A stretch of 64,000 nt of DNA. It comes from Gallionellaceae bacterium. GTDB taxonomy: Bacteria; Pseudomonadota; Gammaproteobacteria; Burkholderiales; Gallionellaceae. Below, piece by piece: positions 16,574 to 24,164 of the stretch. The notes beneath the pieces are model-generated. The model saw only the letters and a list, made by a program, of their open reading frames with translations, did no database searches and was not told the DNA's origin. The stretch is taken from assembly GCA_027448945.1 (NCBI GenBank), contig DAIDMQ010000042.1, forward strand, positions 1 through 64,000. The letters run 5' to 3'. Position numbers and translations under genes: made by a program. The first letter of the stretch is position 1, and the number at the start of each line of letters is the position of its first letter.

Positions 16574-18949
16574 ATGAGTATTGATGAGAATACAGGTGGC
16601 GTGAGCGGTAAGTTACAGTTCACCAAAAGCTTGAACGACGTGATCAACAAGGTTCATGCCGCGAACAATATAGACGAGATCATGCTCGATGTGAGCAAGG
16701 ATATTTGTACGTCATTCAATGCAGATCGACTCACCATTTATGTGGTTGGTGAAGACGGCGCCTCGCTAATTTCCAAAGTTAAAACCGGACTGAATTCTTT
16801 TAAAGATCTGAAGTTGCCGATTGCCGAGCAAAGTGTCGCCGGTTATGTGGGGGTGCACAAAAAAACCCTCAATATCAAAGACGTTTACGACGAAGAAGAA
16901 TTGGCAAGTCACAGCAATCATCTGCGTTTTTTGCAGGAAGTCGATAAACGAACCGGTTATCGTACCAAGCAGATGCTCATAGTGCCTATCCTTGATCAGG
17001 ATAATGGCTTGGTGGGCGTGATACAGGTCATCAATAATAAGGCGGGACTGCCTTTTTCTTCCATGGTGGAAGAAGGTTTGCAAGAGTTGGCACAAAGCAT
17101 GGCAGTAGCCCTGCGCCAAAGACAGAAGATCAATACAGTCAAGACCAAATATGACTTTCTGGTTAGCGATGCGGTTTTGTCTGCGGCTGAATTTGAGTTG
17201 GCGACCCGTACAGCTAGGCGCAAAGGGGTCGATGTAGAAGAGGTGTTGATAGATGAGTTCCAAGTTGGTGTGCCTATCTTGGGTAAGGCGCTGTCCAGTT
17301 TCTTCGGCGTCGAATATGAGCCTTTCAAAGCGGATCGCATCAAGCCATCAGACCTGTTGCGCAACCTTAAGCGCGAATATGTGGAAAGCAGCCATTGGCT
17401 ACCGATAGAGGAAAATCAGGATGGCTTGGTTATTCTTACCACAGATCCCGAGCGCATACAGGCATCACGTATCGTCAATAACATCTTCTCGCGCCACAGA
17501 TTGGTATACAAGGTCTGTTCACAAAGAGAATTCAGACAAACGCTCGATGCATTCTATGGTGGTGGCTCTAGTGCCGATGGAACAGGTGGCTTCCTGGCAG
17601 ATGAGTCCTCTATGGATGATTTACTCTCAAATCTTGGGGGGGATGAGGAGGAAATCGGCGCGATTCAAGATGATGTAAGTGCCGCTGCCGATAACGAGTT
17701 GGTTAAACTCGTCAATAAAATTATTGTGGATGCATATCGTATGGGTGCTTCCGATATTCATATCGAACCATTGCCAGGGAAAGGCAAGACTCAGATTCGT
17801 GTCCGAAAAGATGGCACCTTGATGAATCTGATCGAGGTTCCCGCGACATACCGCAATGCCTTGGTGACAAGGCTCAAGATTATGTGCGATCTCGATATTT
17901 CCGAAAAACGGAAACCACAGGATGGCAAAATTAAATTTAAGAAATTCGGACCGCTGGATATCGAGTTGCGCGTAGCGACGATCCCGTCACAGGGCGGTGT
18001 AGAAGACGTGGTGATGCGTATTCTTGCCTCGGGTGAGCCGTTACCACTCGAAAAGATGGGATTCTCGGCGCGCAACAACGAACTTATCAAAGCTACAGTC
18101 AGCAAGCCCTATGGCTTGTTCTTTGTTTGCGGCCCCACCGGTTCTGGTAAAACGACAACCCTTCATTCGATTTTGAAATATATCAATACGCCCGAGACCA
18201 AGATTTGGACCGCTGAGGATCCTGTCGAAATCACCCAAAAGGGTTTGCGTCAGGTTCAAATCAATAAGAAGGCAGGTTTGGATTTTCCGACCATCATGCG
18301 CGCTTTTTTACGTGCCGATCCAGATGTGATTATGGTTGGCGAAATGCGCGACAAAGAAACAGTTTCCATAGGCATTGAGGCTTCGCTGACCGGCCACTTG
18401 GTGTTTGCAACCTTGCACACCAACAGTGCACCAGAGTCCATACTCCGGCTGCTGGACATGGGGATGGATCCTTTCAATTTTGCGGATGCCTTGCTGGGTA
18501 TTCTTGCGCAGCGTTTGGCCAAGCGCTTATGTGCGGATTGTAAAAAACCGCATGTCGCTAGCCCGGATGAGATGAAAGCGATACTGAATGAATTTAGTCT
18601 TGAGTTGGCAAACACAGAGACGTGGAAGAAGGATCCCGCTGCATCTATGAAAGCGATATATGCAGAATGGGTCAAATCCTTTGGTGACGAAAAGGGGCAA
18701 ATCACGATTTATGAACCTGTTGGCTGCGACAAGTGCTCAAAAACAGGCTATAGAGGGCGTGTTGGCTTGCATGAATTGCTAATAGGTTCGGATATTATCA
18801 AGAAGGGTATACAGGAACATGCGCGTGTTGCGGAGCTGCTTGCATTAGCCTTGGAAGATGGGATGCGTACGCTCAAGCAGGACGGAATAGAGAAGGTATT
18901 GCAAGGAATAACCGATATGCATCAAGTTCGAGCCGTTTGTATCAAGTAA
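16574..18949 (+). CDS. GAF-domain GspE/PilB-family secretion or pilus ATPase
   Basis: 791 aa, longer than typical PilB because of an N-terminal GAF domain (about 15-185). A T2SSE_N-like region (about 195-330) and the ATPase core (about 375-780) follow. Walker A is GPTGSGKTTT with Lys526; the Asp box and Walker B (DPDVIMVGEMRD) and the His box (TGHLVFATLHTNSA) are intact. Two CxxC pairs (CADCKKPH, CDKCSKTGYRGR) form the usual zinc site. The family powers type IV pilus extension or type II secretion. No platform, peptidase or secretin gene lies nearby, so it must act on machinery encoded elsewhere. The GAF domain suggests control by a small ligand, and the adjacent cyclase makes cAMP a candidate. 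Confidence 0.9.
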   Translation: MSIDENTGGVSGKLQFTKSLNDVINKVHAANNIDEIMLDVSKDICTSFNADRLTIYVVGEDGASLISKVKTGLNSFKDLKLPIAEQSVAGYVGVHKKTLNIKDVYDEEELASHSNHLRFLQEVDKRTGYRTKQMLIVPILDQDNGLVGVIQVINNKAGLPFSSMVEEGLQELAQSMAVALRQRQKINTVKTKYDFLVSDAVLSAAEFELATRTARRKGVDVEEVLIDEFQVGVPILGKALSSFFGVEYEPFKADRIKPSDLLRNLKREYVESSHWLPIEENQDGLVILTTDPERIQASRIVNNIFSRHRLVYKVCSQREFRQTLDAFYGGGSSADGTGGFLADESSMDDLLSNLGGDEEEIGAIQDDVSAAADNELVKLVNKIIVDAYRMGASDIHIEPLPGKGKTQIRVRKDGTLMNLIEVPATYRNALVTRLKIMCDLDISEKRKPQDGKIKFKKFGPLDIELRVATIPSQGGVEDVVMRILASGEPLPLEKMGFSARNNELIKATVSKPYGLFFVCGPTGSGKTTTLHSILKYINTPETKIWTAEDPVEITQKGLRQVQINKKAGLDFPTIMRAFLRADPDVIMVGEMRDKETVSIGIEASLTGHLVFATLHTNSAPESILRLLDMGMDPFNFADALLGILAQRLAKRLCADCKKPHVASPDEMKAILNEFSLELANTETWKKDPAASMKAIYAEWVKSFGDEKGQITIYEPVGCDKCSKTGYRGRVGLHELLIGSDIIKKGIQEHARVAELLALALEDGMRTLKQDGIEKVLQGITDMHQVRAVCIK

Positions 18950-18953
18950 TAAA

Positions 18954-20582
18954 ATGTCTTCCGTACCCAACCTTAGGGATCGTTTAAAAGAACTCAATGA
19001 GATAGGTATCGCCTTGTCTCAGCCCTTGGATATTAACAGTCTGTTGGAGACGATATTAGAGGCTGCCAAACGCATCACTAATGCCGATGCGGGCACCTTG
19101 TATCTGCACGAAAATACAGAAAAAGTTCTCCGTTTTAAAATATTGCGCAATGACTCCCTGAATATAAAGATGGGGGGTGTAAGCGGTGAACCCATCACCT
19201 ATTACCCCATCCATCTATATCTTGAAAATGGCGAGCCCAATCATGCGATGGTAGTTAGTCACTCCGCGCTCTCCGGCGAAACAGTCAATATTCCTGATGC
19301 ATATGAGGCTGAAGGTTACGATTTTTCCGGGACCCAGAAGTTCGACCGGAAAACAGGTTATCGTTCGCAATCTTTTCTTGCCGTGCCGATGCGCAACCAT
19401 GAGGGGGAAGTGATAGGCGTATTGCAACTGATTAATGCCAAGAGCCGAGAGGACGGCAGCATTGTGCCGTTCTCGGTGGACGATCAGCAGTTGCTGGAGT
19501 CACTCGCTTCCCAAGCGGCAATTGCGCTAACAAATCGACGACTAATCGAACAAATGCAAGAATTGTTCGAGTCATTCATCAAACTTATTAACACGGCATT
19601 GGACGACAAGTCCGAATATACCGGGGGGCATTGCAAGCGCGTTCCGGAGCTGACGATGATGTTGGCGGAAGCTGTGAATCGCACTAAAGTCGGTCCGCTC
19701 AAAGACTTTGTAATGACGGAAAAAGACAGGTACGAGCTCAAAATTGCAGGGTTGTTGCATGATTGCGGCAAAATAACGACCCCCGTACACATAGTCGACA
19801 AGGCCACCAAGTTGCATACGCTGTTGGACCGAATAGAGCTTATTGACGATCGGTTTGAAGTACTAAAGCGGGATAGTGAAATACAGATGCTGAAGGAACT
19901 GCTGCTGTCAGCAGAAGATGTGGGCAAAGAGAAGCAAGCCGAAATTAACAGGATGCATCTGTTGCGTATCCAACAGCTGGATAGCGACCGGGATTTTCTG
20001 CGTTTTTGTAACATCGGCAGCGAAGCGATGTCTGATTCGGATCAGCAAAGAGTGAAGCGGATTGCTGCATACCGATACCTCAACCCAGAAGGCCGGGAAG
20101 CCAACTTCCTGACTGAAAATGAAGTACTCAATTTGACCATACGCTCGGGCACGCTAACCAAGGCCGAGCGAGAAATCATCAATCATCACATTGTTGTGAC
20201 CATCAAAATGCTAGAAGCCCTACCCTGGCCCAATCACTTGAAAAGCGTACCCGAGTATGCGGGCGGACATCATGAGCGCATGGACGGCAAGGGATACCCT
20301 CGAGGGTTAAAGCGGGAAGAAATGTCGGTGCAAGCGCGAGTGATGGGCATAGCTGACATCTTTGAGGCGTTGACGGCAAAAGATAGGCCCTACAAATCGG
20401 GTAAGACGCTAACAGAGTCACTCACGATCTTGGGGAAGTTCAAGCTCAATGGTCATATCGACCCAGACCTGTTTGATGTGTTTATCAGAGAGAAAGTCTA
20501 TTTGGATTACGCACAAAAATTTTTGTCATCAGAGCAGATCGATGAGGTTGATCTCGCTAAAATTCCAGGCGTAAATTTATGA
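18954..20582 (+). CDS. GAF-domain HD-GYP phosphodiesterase, probably c-di-GMP specific
   Basis: 542 aa. A GAF domain (about 10-195) is joined by a helical linker to an HD-GYP domain (about 200-530). The metal-binding HD pair (LLHDCGK) and the diagnostic HHERMDGKGYPRGL are intact, and GIADIFEALTAKDRPYK follows. An insert of about 110 residues separates the HD and GYP halves and includes a charged helical segment. HD-GYP proteins hydrolyse c-di-GMP, and some act on cGAMP. The GAF is similar to that of the ATPase encoded four bases upstream (both have a TGYR block followed by VPI/VPM). Last gene of the signalling run. Confidence 0.92.
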   Translation: MSSVPNLRDRLKELNEIGIALSQPLDINSLLETILEAAKRITNADAGTLYLHENTEKVLRFKILRNDSLNIKMGGVSGEPITYYPIHLYLENGEPNHAMVVSHSALSGETVNIPDAYEAEGYDFSGTQKFDRKTGYRSQSFLAVPMRNHEGEVIGVLQLINAKSREDGSIVPFSVDDQQLLESLASQAAIALTNRRLIEQMQELFESFIKLINTALDDKSEYTGGHCKRVPELTMMLAEAVNRTKVGPLKDFVMTEKDRYELKIAGLLHDCGKITTPVHIVDKATKLHTLLDRIELIDDRFEVLKRDSEIQMLKELLLSAEDVGKEKQAEINRMHLLRIQQLDSDRDFLRFCNIGSEAMSDSDQQRVKRIAAYRYLNPEGREANFLTENEVLNLTIRSGTLTKAEREIINHHIVVTIKMLEALPWPNHLKSVPEYAGGHHERMDGKGYPRGLKREEMSVQARVMGIADIFEALTAKDRPYKSGKTLTESLTILGKFKLNGHIDPDLFDVFIREKVYLDYAQKFLSSEQIDEVDLAKIPGVNL

Positions 20583-20690
20583 GGTTGAGCTGACGTAAAT
20601 CGTCACCTCGTTGACAAAATAAGCAAGGCGAGTCAGTTTGATAAATAGTGTCCCTTAATTTAAGTCATTAGAAACAGTTTGATGCGATCT

Positions 20691-20706
20691 TGGCATGGCG
20701 CTTGCT
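20691..20706 (+). promoter_or_regulatory. Sigma-54 (RpoN) promoter of the first pilin gene
   Basis: TGGCATG-GCGC-TTGCT matches the -24/-12 consensus TGGCACG-N4-TTGC(A/T) with correct spacing (ten bases between GG and GC). The predicted start near 20717 leaves a leader of about 90 bases before the pilin ATG. Confidence 0.8.
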
Positions 20707-20714
20707 TTAATAAA

Positions 20715-20733
20715 AACACACACCCAGTGTGTT
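20715..20733 (+). other. Stem-loop at the predicted 5' end of the pilin mRNA
   Basis: AACACAC (20715-20721) pairs with GTGTGTT (20727-20733) around a five-base loop. It falls at the start expected from the sigma-54 promoter and could protect the message. Confidence 0.4.
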
Positions 20734-20805
20734 AGCCGGTAATAAAAGTACTTAGGTGCAGTTATTACGGTCAACTAAACGAAACTATTTAACAAGGAGC
20801 TTTAC

Positions 20806-21309
20806 ATGAAGACAATTCAAAAAGGTTTTACATTGATCGAGTTGATGATTGTTGTTGCGATCATCGGTATTTTGGCAGCTGTTGCGATCCCAGCTTACGG
20901 TGATTACACAGCACGTGCGCAAGCCGCTGAAGCGTTCACGCTGATGGATGGTTTGAAGACTCCGTTGACAGAGCAATATACCAGCACAGGCGATTTCCAA
21001 TTCAATACTGGCAATACTGCAAGTGATGTGGCGGGTATTCCTACTGGCAAGTATGTGGCAACAGTAGTGGGCGGTACGGCTAATACTGCTGCTACTTCGG
21101 CTACCCCAGCCACTACTTCGCTAGTCGCTACTTACAAGACTGCCGGCGTAAGTAACAAAATTGCCGGTTTGAAAGTTCATATGCACTATGACACGACTTC
21201 TGGTGCTTGGACATGTGCAAGTGGCGATTCTGCTAATGACACTGCTGGTTCTGCAGTTTTGGGTGCTAACCCGCTGACTACAGCAATCTTGCCTAAGTCT
21301 TGCCAATAA
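20806..21309 (+). CDS. pilA: Type IV pilin, PilA-like major pilin
   Basis: 167 aa. The prepilin leader MKTIQKG is cut before Phe8, giving [20 protein letters not shown] with the Glu5 of type IVa pilins. The hydrophobic helix continues through [13 protein letters not shown]. Near the C-terminus, WTCASGDS and LPKSCQ provide the two cysteines of the D-loop disulfide. It is exported, processed by prepilin peptidase and assembled into a pilus. A sigma-54 promoter lies about 100 bases upstream and a strong terminator follows, so it is probably a single-gene, highly expressed unit. Confidence 0.93.
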   Translation: MKTIQKGFTLIELMIVVAIIGILAAVAIPAYGDYTARAQAAEAFTLMDGLKTPLTEQYTSTGDFQFNTGNTASDVAGIPTGKYVATVVGGTANTAATSATPATTSLVATYKTAGVSNKIAGLKVHMHYDTTSGAWTCASGDSANDTAGSAVLGANPLTTAILPKSCQ

Positions 21310-21347
21310 TTTTGTAACGTCCAGCTTTCGGATGGATAAACAAAATG

Positions 21348-21372
21348 AACCCCTCGCAAGAGGGGTTTTTTA
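21348..21372 (+). terminator. Rho-independent terminator after the first pilin
   Basis: AACCCCTC (21348-21355) and GAGGGGTT (21360-21367) close a GCAA tetraloop and are followed by TTTT. Confidence 0.92.
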
Positions 21373-21453
21373 CGAACGGAAGCGATCGTTTCCCTGAATC
21401 ATTTCATAGGGATGATTTTGGCAAGTGTTTGCCTATACTGATTGGAGATTGCG

Positions 21454-21975
21454 ATGAAAAAACTAAATAATGGATTTACCCTGATAGAGCTCATGATCGT
21501 GGTTGCGATCATCGGCGTGCTGGCCGCAGTCGCAATCCCCTCGTATCAGGATTATTCGGCGCGGGCGCAGGCGGCAGACGCATTTACATTGTTGGACGGG
21601 CTTAAAGTGCCGATGGCAGAGCAGTACAGCAATACCGGGCTGTTCTTAATCGGTGGTGCATCCGGTGTTCAGGCGGTGACTGTGGGCAGGTATGTACAGA
21701 GTGTCGTTTCAACGAGCTCTTTGGGGGCGAGTCCTGCAGATAAGACATCTATAGTGGCTAGGTTTAAGAGTGCTGGGGTAAGCAATCGATTGCTCAGTCA
21801 ATCGGGTGGCCCGGCAAGCGTGCATATGTTCTACAACACGCTGGATAACAGGTGGTCTTGTGCGAATGGAGATTCAACATTAACAGATGCCCAAGCAGTG
21901 GCTAGCGGTATGGTTGCCATACCCAACAATCCGACCGGTTTGCCTATGGCGATATTGCCCCAAGCATGTCAATAA
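21454..21975 (+). CDS. Second type IV pilin
   Basis: 173 aa. Leader MKKLNNG precedes [22 protein letters not shown], again with Glu5. The globular part follows the first pilin in layout ([30 protein letters not shown]) but is clearly diverged, so this is a paralogue and not a recent copy. Both D-loop cysteines are kept. ATG 21454 was chosen because GGAG lies five bases upstream; an in-frame GTG at 21442 is less likely. It stands 82 bases after the terminator of the first pilin and must be expressed by read-through or its own promoter. It could be a minor or alternative major pilin. Confidence 0.9.
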   Translation: MKKLNNGFTLIELMIVVAIIGVLAAVAIPSYQDYSARAQAADAFTLLDGLKVPMAEQYSNTGLFLIGGASGVQAVTVGRYVQSVVSTSSLGASPADKTSIVARFKSAGVSNRLLSQSGGPASVHMFYNTLDNRWSCANGDSTLTDAQAVASGMVAIPNNPTGLPMAILPQACQ

Positions 21976-21996
21976 CAGCATTTTTATAGATAGGAT

Positions 21997-23415
21997 TTAT
22001 TTCTTTGCGGCGGAATCTGTCATTTCGCGCAATTCGCGCAGATCGCTTTCTATAATCGACATCTGGTAAAAACTCCCGCCGGCTTGCTTGGCGAGCTCTA
22101 ATTGTTCCATCGCAGCGCGCGGATTTCCCTGCCAAGCATAGCTGTAGGCCAGCGCTTGATGTTGCTCCAAACCCTTGCCCAAGTGCTCATAGCAGCGTGC
22201 TTGTAATTGATACAGCTTGGTGTCATCAGGATGCTTGGCGATATTGTCACCCAAGAGCTTGATGGCAGTTTCGGCCTCATTTGCTTGCAATAGCACTTGA
22301 GCGTAGTCGTAAATCAGCGCGCGATGGTGGGGGAAGTTCTGTAGCGCTGTCTTGTAAAAGGCGAGTGTCTCCGCTTCATTATTGTTTGCAACCTTCAATT
22401 GACCCGCCAGCGTGGTCACCATCGCGTTATCATTCACTTGTTTCAATAAACTCTGCATTTCCTGATCTGCACGAGCAATATCATTGATACGCAACAAAGC
22501 CAAGATCAAGCCATAACGCTGAGCAACGGGGTTGCCAAATTTTTTGACGTACAAGGCATCTTCAAAATAACTCAGTGCATCGGCAGTCGATTTTTGTGCA
22601 GCGATTATCCGTGTGCGTGCCAACTGAAAATCAAGACTGTCCTGCATCAAGCTATAAGGCTGTTTGCTGACGCGGTTCTCAATATCTGCGACGCGTTCAC
22701 TGGTGATGGGGTGGGTGCGCAGATAGTTGGGGGCGTTGCCCTCCAGTAAGCGAGTCGCACGCTGTAGTCTTTCAAGAAACTCGGGCATGGCATGGGCATT
22801 GAAACCCGATTTTTCGAGTATCTCCAAACCGATGCGGTCCGCTTCTTGTTCGTGGAGCCGGGTGAAATCCAGTTGCTTTTGCACTGATCTGGCTTGCGCA
22901 CCGACAATGGCCGCCTGTGAGGCTTGCGGACTGTTGCGAGCGGCGAGGATGGCGACAGCAATGGCCGCCATGGAAGTCAGACTATCGCCTTGTGTACCAT
23001 TCAGCAGTCGCGCGTAGTGGTGTTGTGTGACGTGTGCGATTTCATGGCTGAGTACAGAGGCCAATTCTGATTCACTTTGGGTGGTGAGCAATAAACCCGC
23101 ATTCACACCGATAAAGCCGCCGGGGATGGCAAAGGCGTTGACAGTCTCGTCATTCATCGCAAAAAACTCAAATTCCAATGAGGGTTCAGTACTGTTTGAA
23201 ACCAGCTTCGAACCGATCTGGTTCAAGTAGTCATTCACCTCGGCATCATCCAGAAATTTACGGCTCGCGCGTATCTGCAACATGCTTTGCTGGCCGATTT
23301 GACGTTCTTGTAGCGGCGATAGGGTGCTTGAAGAGATGTCTCCCAAATCGGGTAGTCCTTCGCTGTAGGTAAAGGGCGACCAGCAAAGTAGGAGGGCGAG
23401 GGTCAATTTTTTCAT
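21997..23415 (-). CDS. Periplasmic M48-family metalloprotease with TPR repeats (BepA-like)
   Basis: 472 aa. A signal peptide (MKKLTLALLLCWSPFTYS) is followed by an M48 peptidase domain with the zinc motif SHEIAHVTQHH near residue 125 and the downstream Glu in EQEADRIGLEILEKSGF. TPR-like helices occupy about 270-450. This is the layout of BepA (YfgC), which handles outer-membrane protein and LptD assembly in the periplasm. ATG 23415 gives the signal peptide; the longer frame to 23487 does not. It is convergent with the pilin genes. Confidence 0.9.
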   Translation of the reverse strand: MKKLTLALLLCWSPFTYSEGLPDLGDISSSTLSPLQERQIGQQSMLQIRASRKFLDDAEVNDYLNQIGSKLVSNSTEPSLEFEFFAMNDETVNAFAIPGGFIGVNAGLLLTTQSESELASVLSHEIAHVTQHHYARLLNGTQGDSLTSMAAIAVAILAARNSPQASQAAIVGAQARSVQKQLDFTRLHEQEADRIGLEILEKSGFNAHAMPEFLERLQRATRLLEGNAPNYLRTHPITSERVADIENRVSKQPYSLMQDSLDFQLARTRIIAAQKSTADALSYFEDALYVKKFGNPVAQRYGLILALLRINDIARADQEMQSLLKQVNDNAMVTTLAGQLKVANNNEAETLAFYKTALQNFPHHRALIYDYAQVLLQANEAETAIKLLGDNIAKHPDDTKLYQLQARCYEHLGKGLEQHQALAYSYAWQGNPRAAMEQLELAKQAGGSFYQMSIIESDLRELREMTDSAAKK

Positions 23416-23587
23416 GGCGGATATGATAATGGTATTCGGTACGCATGGCTGGTAAATCCGGCTGACGGAGATGATTCTTTGTAACAAAACCTATCGTAAA
23501 CGGTCGACTACCGCAGCCCGGGCTAGACAGCCGTCTCCAAATTGCGCAGAATTCGCGCCCCGTTGATATGCATTACTAGGAACTCTC

Positions 23588-23902
23588 ATGTCGAATTACA
23601 AAGATATTACCGTTGCGGAATTACAGAAGATGCTACAAAGCAAGCCACCCCGCTTGATCGATGTGCGTACAGATGCAGAAGTCGCACGCGGCAAGATACC
23701 GCAAGGTGATTCTTTGCCCTTGCATTTGATTCCGCTCCGCATCAATGAACTCGATAAAAACACCACCACGGTTTTCTATTGCCAGATGGGCGGTCGTTCC
23801 GCGCAAGCGGCTGCATTTGCAGCAGCCAGCGGATTCGCCGAAGTCTACAACCTGCAAGGTGGCATCACAGCATGGCACGCTGCAGGTTTGCCGATTGCAT
23901 GA
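23588..23902 (+). CDS. Single-domain rhodanese-like sulfurtransferase
   Basis: 104 aa, one rhodanese domain. DVRTDAEVARGKIPQGDSLPL and the active-site loop YCQMGGRSAQAA with its Cys are clear, and the domain ends LQGGITAWHAAGLPI. It transfers sulfane sulfur, probably to the TusA-like protein whose ATG overlaps its stop (ATGA). Cytosolic. The partner makes a sulfur-relay role likely; the final acceptor is unknown. Confidence 0.92.
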   Translation: MSNYKDITVAELQKMLQSKPPRLIDVRTDAEVARGKIPQGDSLPLHLIPLRINELDKNTTTVFYCQMGGRSAQAAAFAAASGFAEVYNLQGGITAWHAAGLPIA

Positions 23903-24132
23903 ACGAAATCGATATCGAACTGGATGTTCGGCAGTTAGCCTGTCCACTACCGATCTTAAGGGCTAAGCGTTCTTTGTCCGCGATGAGCAGCGGGCAAGTG
24001 CTGAAGGTGTTGGCAACCGACAAAGATGCCCCTAAAGACTTCGAGGTGTTTTGTCGTCAGACGGGCAATGTGTTGCTGTCTTCCGACACGAATCAGGAAG
24101 GCGTGTTTGTTTTTACCATACGCCGACGTTAA
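23899..24132 (+). CDS. TusA/SirA-family sulfur carrier protein
   Basis: 77 aa. The family motif is present: LDVRQLACPLPILRAKRSL, with the sulfur-carrying Cys in CPLP. A short alpha-beta fold ends in the strand VFVFTIRRR. The ATG at 23899 overlaps the rhodanese stop by four bases; an upstream in-frame codon at 23779 would run through the rhodanese gene and is rejected. TusA proteins pass persulfide sulfur for tRNA thiolation, cofactors or sulfur oxidation. In a betaproteobacterium with a dedicated rhodanese partner, either role is possible. Confidence 0.9.
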   Translation: MNEIDIELDVRQLACPLPILRAKRSLSAMSSGQVLKVLATDKDAPKDFEVFCRQTGNVLLSSDTNQEGVFVFTIRRR

Positions 24133-24137
24133 GCTCA

Positions 24138-24157
24138 GCCGCTATGGCTATAGCGGC
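24138..24157. terminator. Hairpin between the convergent tusA-like and valS genes
   Basis: GCCGCTAT (24138-24145) and ATAGCGGC (24150-24157) form a perfect eight-pair stem with a four-base loop between the converging stop codons. No T run follows on either strand, so termination is probable but not certain. Confidence 0.45.
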
Positions 24158-24164
24158 GATGCCA

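Noticed and set aside
20581..20609. Hairpin after the HD-GYP gene (GAGGT...ACCTC)
   Set aside because: It has a bulged stem and no T run, so it was not called a terminator; transcription may continue toward the pilin.
23779..23898. N-terminal extension of the TusA-like frame
   Set aside because: It lies inside the rhodanese gene in another frame; the ATG at 23899 gives the exact family start.
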